DNA from: Hyphomicrobium sp. MC1
Lineage (GTDB): Bacteria; Pseudomonadota; Alphaproteobacteria; Rhizobiales; Hyphomicrobiaceae
Assembly: GCF_000253295.1 (NCBI RefSeq)
Contig: NC_015717.1
Span: 4,340,001 to 4,404,000, forward strand
DNA length: 64,000 bases
Direction of reading: 5' to 3'
In this document: in pieces, positions 9,433-17,469 of the stretch
Layout of the letters: each line of letters begins with the position of its first letter
Numbering within the stretch: the stretch's first letter is position 1
Notes under the pieces: model-generated
What the model saw: the letters and a program-made list of their open reading frames with translations, nothing else
The model's database searches: none
What the model was told of the DNA's origin: nothing
Translations under genes and position numbers: made by a program

Positions 9433-9476
9433 CATCTCCTCATAAAGTTCTGACGGGAGTAAACTTAGAGGAGATG
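9433..9476 (+). promoter_or_regulatory. 5' leader hairpin that buries the ribosome binding site
   Basis: CATCTCCTC at 9433-9441 is the exact reverse complement of GAGGAGATG at 9468-9476. Inside it, AAGTT (9445-9449) pairs with AACTT (9462-9466). The ribosome binding site GAGGAGA for the ATG at 9482 lies entirely within the outer stem. In an mRNA starting upstream of 9433 this would hide the site, as in RNA thermometers and other translational switches. The pairing is directly visible; the regulation is inference. Confidence 0.55.
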
Positions 9477-9481
9477 AGACC

Positions 9482-9712
9482 ATGACACGAGCTTTTGCCA
9501 TTACATTTGCAATGATCGCGACCTCGATTGCTGTGGGCACGCCGGCTTTCGCCAGAGCTCACGGCCAAATGTGTAAGGCGACAGGTCTGACCGGTAAGCA
9601 GTCGACCTGGCGTTGTAGCGCAAGCCAGAAGTGTTGCTACGTGTTTGTCACGGGCAAGGGGTACTGCGTACCTGCCTCCAAATCATGCCTTCTCACCATG
9701 AGCGCTAAATAA
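9482..9712 (+). CDS. Small secreted six-cysteine protein (knottin-like spacing)
   Basis: The 76-residue product has a clear signal peptide (FAITFAMIATSIAVGTPAFA, cleavage near residue 25) and a mature part of about 51 residues with six cysteines at 31, 45, 51, 52, 62 and 69. The spacing C-x13-C-x5-CC-x9-C-x6-C is the C..C..CC..C..C order of inhibitor cystine-knot peptides. The mature part is basic, with many Lys, Ser and Gly. The ribosome binding site GAGGAGA is seven bases before the ATG but is enclosed in a hairpin. I do not recognise a named family; a periplasmic or secreted disulfide-rich peptide is the safest description. Confidence 0.72.
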   Translation: MTRAFAITFAMIATSIAVGTPAFARAHGQMCKATGLTGKQSTWRCSASQKCCYVFVTGKGYCVPASKSCLLTMSAK

Positions 9713-9773
9713 GCCAGTGAGTGCATGGCAGCCGCCGACGCACTGCTTCGACGGCTGTTAAATGCGCGCGGCG

Positions 9774-10229
9774 TTATGATGACGATCGTCGTAATCCTGC
9801 CTGGACCGCGTTTTCGAGGGCCTGCAGAAACTGAGAGCGGTCGCGCGGCGTGAAAGATGCGTTGTAGCCGCGGCTTTCGCCGGTTTCGCGCAGGTGGCGC
9901 TGCATGTCTCGCATCGCGAGTGCCATGCCGATGTTGGCGTCGCTGAAGGGCTTTCCTGTCGGACCGATACATTGGGCACCGGCTTTCAGGGCACGTGCCG
10001 CGAGCGGGATATCCGCCGTCACGACGATGTCGGCGGGCGTGACATGCTCCGCAATCCAATCATCGGCGGCGTCCGCGCCGTCACCGACGATGACGCGCTT
10101 GATGAGGGGACTTTCCTCCAGCCGCATCCAGCTGTTCGAGACCATGTGGACGACAAGATCGTGCCGGATGGCGACGCGGAGAACTTCCGCCTTCACCGGA
10201 CACGCATCCGCGTCGACATAGATTTCCAT
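9774..10229 (-). CDS. UPF0178 / DUF188 family protein (YaiI/YqxD)
   Basis: Member of the YaiI/YqxD family, whose PIN-like fold suggests a nuclease; the function is not established. Family motifs are clear: MEIYVDADACPVK at the start with the acidic DADACP, then IVVTADIPLAARAL near residue 78, GPTGKPFSDANIG near residue 98 and FTPRDRSQFLQALE near residue 131. I chose the ATG at 10229 because the family begins with this strand; in-frame ATGs at 10238 and 10256 add a few unrelated residues. The gene is downstream of lpdA on the same strand, with a repeat hairpin between them. Confidence 0.85.
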   Translation of the reverse strand: MEIYVDADACPVKAEVLRVAIRHDLVVHMVSNSWMRLEESPLIKRVIVGDGADAADDWIAEHVTPADIVVTADIPLAARALKAGAQCIGPTGKPFSDANIGMALAMRDMQRHLRETGESRGYNASFTPRDRSQFLQALENAVQAGLRRSSS

Positions 10230-10333
10230 GGGTCGCATCACTTCCGGGCAAATCAAGCGCTTTTATAACGCTTCGTCATGTCGACGAAGGTCGGCACCCA
10301 GTCAATTATCACCATTTCGCATGCCGAGGTTCG

Positions 10334-10362
10334 ACTGGATCCCGGCCTTCGCCGGGATGACG
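10334..10362. repeat. REP-type hairpin between lpdA and the DUF188 gene
   Basis: The sequence CTGGATCCCGGCCTTCGCC followed by GGGATGACG forms a strong hairpin (TCCCGGC paired with GCCGGGA). Elements of this exact type are scattered through intergenic spaces of many Alphaproteobacteria. Here it lies about 20 bases after the lpdA stop and may also act as a transcript end. Confidence 0.75.
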
Positions 10363-10382
10363 GGGGTGTGGCGGTAGCGGCG

Positions 10383-11783
10383 TCAGAAATGAATCGCGCG
10401 CTTGGCGACGGCAAGGGCGGCTTCTTTCATCGCTTCGGAGAAAGTCGGATGCGCGTGGCAAGTGCGCGCCAGATCTTCGGCCGAGCCTGAGAATTCCATC
10501 AGCACGCATGCTTCGGCGATCAATTCGCCTGCGACGGCGCCGATGATGTGGACGCCGAGCACGCGATCGGTCGTCGCATCCGCCAGGATTTTCACGAAGC
10601 CCGCCGTCTGATTGATCGCCTTGGCGCGGCCGTTGGCGGTGAACGGAAACTTGCCAACGTTGTAGGCGATGCCCGCGGCCTTCAGTTCTTCTTCCGTCTT
10701 GCCGACGCTCGCGACCTCCGGACTTGTATAGATGACGCTCGGGATCACGTCGTAGTTCACGTGCCCCGCCTGACCGGCAATGATCTCGGCGACGGCGACG
10801 CCTTCGTCCTCCGCCTTGTGAGCGAGCATCGGTCCGGCGATCACGTCACCGATGGCAAAAACGCCGGTGACGTTGGTCTGATAGTGGCCATCGACGAGCA
10901 CGCGTTTTTTGGCGTCCAGCGCGATGCCGGCTTCGGCGAGGCCCAGCCCCTCGGTGTAGGGCACGCGGCCAACGGCAACGAGAACGGCGTCGGCATCGAC
11001 CGTTTCGGCAACGCCGCCCGCCGCCGGTTCGACCTTGGCGACAACGCCGGTGTCGGATGTTTCGACGCCCGCAACCTTGCTCGACAGGCGGAATGCGATG
11101 CCCTGCTTTTCGAGAATACGCTGGAACGACTTTGCGACCTCGGCGTCCATGCCGGGCAGAATGCGCGGCAGATATTCGATGACGAGAACTTCCGAGCCGA
11201 GACGACGCCAGACAGAGCCCAGCTCAAGTCCGATGACGCCCGCGCCGACGACGAGCAGCTTTTTCGGCACGGTCTCGAAGTCGAGCGCTCCGGTTGACGA
11301 GACGACGCGCTTCTCGTCGATCTCGATGCCCGGCAGGCGGGTCACGTCGGAGCCCGTCGCGATGACGATCGATTTTGTTTCAAGCGTCTGCGTGTCACCG
11401 CCGGGTGAGGTAACTGCGACCTGACCGGACTTCACGATGCGGCCGGTGCCGAAGTGATGATCGATCTTGTTCTTTTTCAAAAGGTAGGCGACGCCGTCTG
11501 TGTTGCCTTTGACGCCTTCGCGCTTGAACGCCTGCATCTTGGCGAGATCGAGCGCGGGATCGGTGCCGATGCCCATCGACGCGAATTCGTGCTTGGCCTC
11601 GTCATAGCAATGTGACGCGTGAAGCATCGACTTCGACGGGATGCAGCCGATGTTGAGGCAGGTGCCGCCAAAGGTTGCGCGCTTCTCGACGACGGCGACT
11701 TTCATTCCGAGCTGGGCGGCGCGGATGGCGCACACGTAACCGCCGGGGCCAGTGCCGATAACAATCAGATCATATGCGGCCAT
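10383..11783 (-). CDS. lpdA: Dihydrolipoyl dehydrogenase (E3)
   Basis: FAD enzyme that reoxidises the lipoyl groups of 2-oxoacid dehydrogenase complexes using NAD+. The 466 residues are full length. The N-terminal FAD motif is IGTGPGGYVCAIRAAQ, the redox disulfide is in GGTCLNIGCIPSK near residue 42, the NAD-binding motif is VVGAGVIGLELGSVW near 182, a second FAD contact is FAIGDVIAGPMLAHKAEDEG near 315, and the His-Glu pair is in HAHPTFSEAMKEA near 445. As the last gene of the sucA-odhB-lpdA order it most likely serves the 2-oxoglutarate dehydrogenase complex. Confidence 0.96.
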   Translation of the reverse strand: MAAYDLIVIGTGPGGYVCAIRAAQLGMKVAVVEKRATFGGTCLNIGCIPSKSMLHASHCYDEAKHEFASMGIGTDPALDLAKMQAFKREGVKGNTDGVAYLLKKNKIDHHFGTGRIVKSGQVAVTSPGGDTQTLETKSIVIATGSDVTRLPGIEIDEKRVVSSTGALDFETVPKKLLVVGAGVIGLELGSVWRRLGSEVLVIEYLPRILPGMDAEVAKSFQRILEKQGIAFRLSSKVAGVETSDTGVVAKVEPAAGGVAETVDADAVLVAVGRVPYTEGLGLAEAGIALDAKKRVLVDGHYQTNVTGVFAIGDVIAGPMLAHKAEDEGVAVAEIIAGQAGHVNYDVIPSVIYTSPEVASVGKTEEELKAAGIAYNVGKFPFTANGRAKAINQTAGFVKILADATTDRVLGVHIIGAVAGELIAEACVLMEFSGSAEDLARTCHAHPTFSEAMKEAALAVAKRAIHF

Positions 11784-11960
11784 TTCAGTCGCCTTTGGTT
11801 TCCGGCGACGAAGCGCCTATGTTTGATGTTGCCAATCTGAGGCGGGATGAAGTCTTGGCGAAGTCGATGCTGTCACGGACGGGCGTCCGGGCAAAGTTCA
11901 ATCATCGGCGTGATTGCTTCGCCTCAGACCTATTCCCTCCCCTAGCGGGAAGGGAACAAA

Positions 11961-13244
11961 TTAAAGCTCCAGGATGAAGCGCTGCGGATCTTCCAGGCAT
12001 TCCTTGACGCGGACGAGGAAGGTGACGGCCTCCTTGCCGTCGACGATGCGGTGATCGTAGGAGAGCGCGAGGTACATCATCGGACGGGCGACGATCTGGC
12101 CTTTCTTGACAACGGGGCGTTCCTCGATGCGGTGCATGCCGAGGATGCCGGACTGCGGCGCATTCAGAATCGGCGTCGACATCAGAGAGCCGTAGACGCC
12201 GCCGTTCGAGATCGTGAATGTGCCGCCCTGCATGTCTTCGATCGAGAGGCGGCCATCGCGGGCGCGTTTGCCGAACTCGTTGATCTGCTGCTCGATGCCC
12301 GCGAGGCTGAGGCGGTCGGCGTCGCGCACGACCGGGACGACGAGGCCCTTCTCGGTGCCGACGGCGACGCCGATGTGATAGTAATTCTTGTAGATCAGTT
12401 CATCGCCGTCGATTTCGGCATTGACGGCTGGCACATCGCGCAGCGCCTGGATGCAGGCCTTCACGAACAGGCCCATGAAACCGAGCTTCACGCCGTAGCG
12501 CTTCTCGAAAATATCTTTGTATTGCGAGCGGAGCGCCATCACCGCGCTCATATCGACGTCGTTGAACGTCGTCAGCATGGCGGCGGTGTTCTGCGCGTCC
12601 TTCAGGCGCCGCGCGATGGTCTGGCGCAGTCTCGTCATCTTCACGCGCTCTTCGCGGGCGACGTCGTTGCCCGGCGAGGGCAGGCGCGTTTCCTGCGGGA
12701 CGGCTTTCAAGGCGGGAGCGGTCGGGATCGCGACGACGTTCGTTGCCGGAGCGGATTCATGCACCGGCGGCGGGGCGGCGGGACGCGCCGATGACGCGAC
12801 CGCTGCCAAGACGTCTTCCTTCAGCACCTGGCCGCGGCGGCCGGAGCCTTGAATGTCGGATGCTTCGAGACCTGCTTCGGTCAGGGCCTTCTGGGCTGCA
12901 GGCGGTGGCGGCGGAGGGGCTTGAGCCGCGGCAGGAGCCGGCGCTGGTTGAGGCGGCGGAGGCGGAGCGGCTTTGGCTTCGCTCTTGGCTGGTGCCGCCG
13001 CGGCGCCGCCTTCGTTTAAGGCGGCGAGCAGGGCGCCGACTTCAACGGTCGAACCCGATTGCACCAGAATTTCGCCGAGAACGCCGCTGGCGGGTGCCGG
13101 AACTTCGACGGTTACCTTGTCGGTTTCCAGCTCGACAAGCGGCTCGTCCGCGTTGACTGCATCGCCGGAGTTCTTGAACCACTTGCCTACAGTCGCTTCC
13201 GTGACGCTCTCACCGAGCGTGGGAACGCGGATCTCGATCGACAT
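11961..13244 (-). CDS. odhB: Dihydrolipoyl succinyltransferase (E2 of 2-oxoglutarate dehydrogenase)
   Basis: Core E2 subunit that transfers succinyl groups from E1 to coenzyme A. The start is the ATG at 13244, giving 427 residues beginning MSIEIRVPTLGESVTEA. The lipoyl domain carries the modified lysine in ETDKVTVEVP (K43). Ala/Pro-rich linkers follow at about residues 85-120, with an E1/E3-binding domain (LEASDIQGSGRRGQVLKEDV) near 130-155, then the catalytic domain ending in the HRIVDGKEAV active-site motif. The frame stays open a further 306 codons upstream through the spacer and antisense to sucA; that part is not protein-like and I exclude it. It lies between sucA and lpdA. Confidence 0.95.
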   Translation of the reverse strand: MSIEIRVPTLGESVTEATVGKWFKNSGDAVNADEPLVELETDKVTVEVPAPASGVLGEILVQSGSTVEVGALLAALNEGGAAAAPAKSEAKAAPPPPPQPAPAPAAAQAPPPPPPAAQKALTEAGLEASDIQGSGRRGQVLKEDVLAAVASSARPAAPPPVHESAPATNVVAIPTAPALKAVPQETRLPSPGNDVAREERVKMTRLRQTIARRLKDAQNTAAMLTTFNDVDMSAVMALRSQYKDIFEKRYGVKLGFMGLFVKACIQALRDVPAVNAEIDGDELIYKNYYHIGVAVGTEKGLVVPVVRDADRLSLAGIEQQINEFGKRARDGRLSIEDMQGGTFTISNGGVYGSLMSTPILNAPQSGILGMHRIEERPVVKKGQIVARPMMYLALSYDHRIVDGKEAVTFLVRVKECLEDPQRFILEL

Positions 13245-13270
13245 TCTTAGCCTCTTCTTGTTTGCGCCTG

Positions 13271-13300
13271 GCGACTCTCCTTCGTCGAGCCGGCCGCCAT
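13271..13300. repeat. Palindromic repeat variant (copy 2a)
   Basis: The 30 bases GCGACTCTCCTTCGTCGAGC plus CGGCCGCCAT are a degenerate version of the nearby element at 13323-13357. They differ from it in the stem (CTCTCC...GTCGAG instead of CTCCGC...GCGGAG), which weakens the hairpin. The same variant occurs again at 41041-41079. It lies in the spacer between sucA and odhB. Confidence 0.6.
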
Positions 13301-13322
13301 GCGCGGTGTACTTTTTGTTGCG

Positions 13323-13357
13323 ATCGGCGACTCCGCTTCGCGGAGCCGGCCGCCGAT
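13323..13357. repeat. Palindromic repeat (copy 2b)
   Basis: This 35-base element has a perfect stem CTCCGC-TTC-GCGGAG within GGCGAC...GCCGGCCGCC and is the inverted counterpart of the copy at 8924-8958. Together with the variant at 13271-13300 it fills the 125-base spacer between sucA and odhB, where it could modulate the relative amounts of the two mRNAs. Confidence 0.7.
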
Positions 13358-13369
13358 CGCGTGTGCTCG

Positions 13370-16333
13370 TCAAATGCCCAGCGCGTCGGCGACGAGCGCT
13401 GTCTGCTCCTTGATGTGCTGCGAAAGCAATCCGGTTGCGGTGGCGGCCGACGCCGGCCGTCCGGCGTAACGCGGGCGGCGGTGGATGTAGCCGAGATGGT
13501 TCAAAACCCACTCGATATTGGCGTCCATGAAGTACCACGCGCCCATGTTCTTGGGCTCTTCCTGGCACCAGACGATCTCTGCGAACTTGAAGCGGCCAAG
13601 CTCGTTGATGAGGGCGCGCGCTGGGAATGGGTAGAGCTGCTCGACGCGCAGGATATAGACGTCGTCGAGGCCCTTCGCGTCGCGCGCTTCGAGAAGATCG
13701 TAATAGACTTTGCCGGTGCATATCACGACACGCTTGATCTCGGCGTCGGGCTTCAGCGTGATCGACGACGAGCCGCGCTCGGCATCGTCCCACAGCAGCC
13801 GGTGGAAGCTGGTGGTCGGACCGAAATCCTCGATCTTCGAGACGACACGCTTGTGACGAAGCAACGACTTCGGCGTCATCAGGATCAGCGGCTTGCGAAA
13901 ATTCCGGTGCAACTGACGCCGCAGGATATGGAAATAGTTCGCAGGCGTCGAACAGTTGGCGACCTGCCAATTGTCTTCCGCGGAAAGCTGCAGATAGCGT
14001 TCGAGGCGAGCCGACGAATGCTCCGGACCTTGACCTTCGTAGCCGTGCGGTAGCAGGCAGACGAGGCCCGACATGCGCAGCCACTTGCGTTCGCCCGACG
14101 ACAGGAACTGATCGAAGATCACCTGCGCGCCGTTGGCGAAGTCGCCGAACTGAGCTTCCCACAGTGTCAGTGCGTTGGGCTCAGCGAGCGAGTAGCCGTA
14201 TTCGAAACCGAGAACGGCTTCTTCCGACAGCATCGAGTTGACGATCTCGAAGCGCGCCTGGTTCGGCGACAAGTGCTTGAGCGGCGAGAAACGGCGTTCG
14301 CTTTCCTGGTCGATGAACACGGCGTGGCGTTGCGAGAAGGTGCCGCGCTCGCAATCCTGGCCGGACAGCCGAACACGGAAGCCTTCCATCAAGAGCGAGG
14401 CGAAGGCCATGTGCTCGGCCATGGCCCAGTCGATGCCCTGGCCGGTGTCGATCATCTCGCGGCGGCGCTCGATCAGCTTGCCGACGGTCTTGTGAATCTG
14501 GAAGTCGTTCGGGATCGTCGTGACGCGATGGCCGATGTCTTTGAGCGTTTCGATCTCGACGCCGGTATTGCCGCGCCAGTCGTCGCTGTCTGGCCGAGTG
14601 ATGCCCGACCAGCGGCCATCGAGCCAGTCGGCCTTGTTCGGCTTGTAGCCGTCGGAGAACGAGAATTCGTTGTCGAGGTTGCCGCGCACCTCGTCTTTCA
14701 TGGCGGCGAATTCGGCCTGCGTGATGATGCCTTCGTCGATCAGGTCTTTCGAATAGATGTCGACGACCGTCGGATGCGACTTGATCCGCTTGTACATCGC
14801 CGGCTGCGTGAACAGCGGCTCATCGGCTTCGTTGTGGCCGTGGCGGCGATAGCAGAACATATCGATGACGACAGGCTTCTGGAAGCGCTGACGGAACTCG
14901 GTCGCGATCTTGGCGACGTGGACGACAGCTTCAGGGCTGTCGCCGTTGACGTGGAAGATCGGCGCTTCGATCATCAGGGCGACGTCGGAGCAATAGGGCG
15001 ACGAGCGCGAGTGATGCGGCGCGGTCGTGAAGCCGATCTGGTTGTTGATGATGAAGTGGATCGAGCCGCCGGTGCGGTGGCCGCGCAAGCCTGAAAGGCC
15101 GAAGCATTCCGCGACGACGCCCTGGCCCGCGAACGCGGCGTCGCCGTGAATGAGAAGCGGCATCACGGCGGTGCGATCGTTACTCGGACAGTTGCGCTGA
15201 TCCTGCTTGGCGCGCACCTTGCCGAGGACGACGGGATCGACGATTTCGAGATGCGACGGGTTCGCGGTCAGCGAAAGATGCACGCTGTTGCCGTCGAACA
15301 TGCGGTCAGACGAGGCGCCGAGGTGGTATTTCACGTCGCCCGAGCCTTCGACGTCGTCGGGCTTGAAGGAACCGCCTTTGAATTCCTTGAAGATCGCGCG
15401 CAGCGGCTTCGACATGACATTGGCGAGCACGTTGAGGCGGCCGCGATGGGCCATGCCCATGGCGATTTCCTGCACGCCCAAATGACCGCCGCGCTTGATG
15501 ATCTGCTCGAGCGCCGGAATAATCGACTCCGCGCCGTCGAGGCCGAAGCGCTTGGTGCCAGTATATTTGATATCGCAGAACTTCTCGAACGTTTCCGTTT
15601 CGATGAGCTTCTTCAGGATAGCTTTCTGGCCTTCTGGCGTGAAGCGGACATCTTTTTCCGGGCCTTCGATGCGTTCTTGAATCCAGCCCTTTTGCGTCGG
15701 GTCGGTGATGTGGGTGAACTGGACGCCGATCTTGCGGCAGTAGGTCCGGCGCAGGATGGTCAGGATCTGACGCATCGTTGCGGTTTCGAGGCCCATGACG
15801 CGATCAATGAAGATCGGACGGTCGAGGTCGGCCTCGGTGAAGCCGTAGGTCTCCGGCAGCAATTCGCGATGGACGCGGCGGTCGGCGAGGCCGAGCGGAT
15901 CGAGGTCAGCCGCCAAGTGACCGATGACGCGATAGGCGCGGATCAACATCAGTGCGCGGATCGAATCCTGCGTCGCCCGGAGCGAGGCCGCGGGCGTCAT
16001 TTCGAAGCCTGAGATCTGCGCGCGGCGTTCGATCTTGTCGCGGATGGTCCGCTCGGTCTCGCCGTAATCGCCGGTCAGCGCGCCGACGAGATCTTTATCG
16101 GTACCGCTTTCCTCGAGAAGCGCGGACAGCGGCGGCGCCCAGGCGGGTCCGCCCGCGTAGCCCGTCAGTTGTGTGGGCGCTTCCTTGATGCTTTCGAAAA
16201 ATCGCCGCCACTCGTCGCTGACGGCGCCGGGATTGCGCTCATACTCAGCCTGCATGTCTTCGATATAGGGGGCGTTGGCCGCGCTCAGAAAAGAGGTGCG
16301 CAGGAACGCTTCATTCTGGCCGTTTCGTGCCAT
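13370..16333 (-). CDS. sucA: 2-oxoglutarate dehydrogenase E1 component
   Basis: Thiamine diphosphate enzyme that decarboxylates 2-oxoglutarate, the entry step of the complex in the TCA cycle. At 987 residues it is full length. The N-terminal E1o segment contains FLSAANAPYIEDMQAEYERN near residue 15. The thiamine and Mg region has GMAHRGRLNVLANVM near residue 297, HGDAAFAGQGVVAE near residue 390 and FIINNQIGFTT near residue 425, and the C-terminal transketolase-like domain includes GYEGQGPEHSSARLERYLQL near 775. It follows sucD after a spacer of about 115 bases, in the usual alphaproteobacterial order. Confidence 0.97.
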   Translation of the reverse strand: MARNGQNEAFLRTSFLSAANAPYIEDMQAEYERNPGAVSDEWRRFFESIKEAPTQLTGYAGGPAWAPPLSALLEESGTDKDLVGALTGDYGETERTIRDKIERRAQISGFEMTPAASLRATQDSIRALMLIRAYRVIGHLAADLDPLGLADRRVHRELLPETYGFTEADLDRPIFIDRVMGLETATMRQILTILRRTYCRKIGVQFTHITDPTQKGWIQERIEGPEKDVRFTPEGQKAILKKLIETETFEKFCDIKYTGTKRFGLDGAESIIPALEQIIKRGGHLGVQEIAMGMAHRGRLNVLANVMSKPLRAIFKEFKGGSFKPDDVEGSGDVKYHLGASSDRMFDGNSVHLSLTANPSHLEIVDPVVLGKVRAKQDQRNCPSNDRTAVMPLLIHGDAAFAGQGVVAECFGLSGLRGHRTGGSIHFIINNQIGFTTAPHHSRSSPYCSDVALMIEAPIFHVNGDSPEAVVHVAKIATEFRQRFQKPVVIDMFCYRRHGHNEADEPLFTQPAMYKRIKSHPTVVDIYSKDLIDEGIITQAEFAAMKDEVRGNLDNEFSFSDGYKPNKADWLDGRWSGITRPDSDDWRGNTGVEIETLKDIGHRVTTIPNDFQIHKTVGKLIERRREMIDTGQGIDWAMAEHMAFASLLMEGFRVRLSGQDCERGTFSQRHAVFIDQESERRFSPLKHLSPNQARFEIVNSMLSEEAVLGFEYGYSLAEPNALTLWEAQFGDFANGAQVIFDQFLSSGERKWLRMSGLVCLLPHGYEGQGPEHSSARLERYLQLSAEDNWQVANCSTPANYFHILRRQLHRNFRKPLILMTPKSLLRHKRVVSKIEDFGPTTSFHRLLWDDAERGSSSITLKPDAEIKRVVICTGKVYYDLLEARDAKGLDDVYILRVEQLYPFPARALINELGRFKFAEIVWCQEEPKNMGAWYFMDANIEWVLNHLGYIHRRPRYAGRPASAATATGLLSQHIKEQTALVADALGI

Positions 16334-16447
16334 GTCGTTCGTCCTTATTCATTCTCCACGAGCGTTGCCTCGATGCTCTGGATGACGCGGACAGCGACCG
16401 GACACATAACGCCGCCAGTCTTACGGCTCGGTTATTTTCGGCGCCCC

Positions 16448-17347
16448 TTAAGCCTTCAAGACTTCGACAAGAGTACGGCCGAGCGCGGCGGGGCTCGGCG
16501 CAATGGCAATGCCTGCAGCTTTCATCGCCGCAAGCTTGTCTTCCGCCTTGCCCTTACCGCCGGAGATGATCGCGCCCGCGTGGCCCATGCGGCGGCCCGG
16601 AGGCGCCGTCACGCCGGCAATGAAGCCTGCCATCGGCTTTTTGCGGCCCTTTTTTGCTTCCTGGATGAGAAAGTCAGCCGCGTCCTCTTCGGCGGAGCCG
16701 CCGATTTCGCCGATCATGATGATCGACTGCGTTTCGTCGTCGGAGAGGAACATGTCGAGGACGTCGATGAATTCCGTACCTTTGACGGGGTCGCCGCCAA
16801 TGCCGACGGCCGTCGTCTGCCCGAGGCCAACGTCCGTCGTCTGCTTTACGGCTTCATATGTGAGCGTTCCCGAGCGCGATACAATGCCGACCGAGCCATT
16901 CTTGAAAATGTTTCCGGGCATGATGCCGATCTTGCATTGATCGGGTGTGAGAAGTCCGGGGCAGTTGGGTCCGACAAGGCGCGATTTGGAACCGTCGAGC
17001 GCACGCTTCACGCGGACCATGTCCATCACCGGAATACCTTCCGTGATGCAGACGATCAGCGGCACGCCGGCGTCGATGGCTTCGAGAATGGCGTCGGCCG
17101 CGAAGGGCGGGGGAACGTAGATCGAGGTTGCGGTGGCACCCGTCTTGGCAACCGCTTCGCCAACGCTATCGAACAACGGAATGTCGGCGAGTTCGGCGTC
17201 GGGGTGCTTGGAGCCGCCCTTGCCGGGCGTTACGCCGCCGACGATTTCGGTGCCGTAGGCACGCGCCTGCTTGGTGTGAAAGGTTCCCTGACTACCAGTA
17301 ATGCCTTGGCAAATGACCTTCGTATTCTTGTCGACAAGAATAGACAT
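16448..17347 (-). CDS. sucD: Succinyl-CoA synthetase alpha subunit
   Basis: Alpha subunit of succinate-CoA ligase, which makes succinate with substrate-level phosphorylation in the TCA cycle. It has 299 residues. The N-terminal CoA-binding Rossmann domain contains GITGSQGTFHTKQA near residue 15. The phosphorylated active-site histidine is in MGHAGAIISGGKG near residue 245. It lies 122 bases downstream of sucC, its partner. Confidence 0.97.
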   Translation of the reverse strand: MSILVDKNTKVICQGITGSQGTFHTKQARAYGTEIVGGVTPGKGGSKHPDAELADIPLFDSVGEAVAKTGATATSIYVPPPFAADAILEAIDAGVPLIVCITEGIPVMDMVRVKRALDGSKSRLVGPNCPGLLTPDQCKIGIMPGNIFKNGSVGIVSRSGTLTYEAVKQTTDVGLGQTTAVGIGGDPVKGTEFIDVLDMFLSDDETQSIIMIGEIGGSAEEDAADFLIQEAKKGRKKPMAGFIAGVTAPPGRRMGHAGAIISGGKGKAEDKLAAMKAAGIAIAPSPAALGRTLVEVLKA

Positions 17348-17469
17348 TCCATCCCCGCGTTGTTCTCGGCTTCTTGGGCCTAAATGTCGCGCATTTTTTG
17401 CGGTGCAGCAAGTAGAACTGACGTACCAGGAACATCGAAATTGCTGCTCCTAGCGCGTTCGCCCCCGGT

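Larger units (their letters stand above)
8896..9481. other. 586-base gap without a convincing gene
   Basis: This gap holds a palindromic repeat element (8924-8958) and, at its right end, the hairpin in front of the next gene (9433-9476). Between them, open frames are present on both strands but lack a plausible ribosome binding site or a recognisable product. The part from about 9290 to 9480 is more AT-rich and probably contains the promoter and 5' leader of the small cysteine-rich gene. I see no RNA gene. Confidence 0.5.

Noticed and set aside
8896..9445. Open frames in the gap after the DUF4142 gene
   Set aside because: The longest (8771-9445) overlaps the DUF4142 gene in another frame and shows no motif, biased codon use or ribosome binding site.
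13245..14162. Continuation of the odhB frame for 306 codons upstream
   Set aside because: It runs antisense through the end of sucA and the repeat-filled spacer, has no domain pattern, and the lipoyl domain starts at the ATG at 13244.
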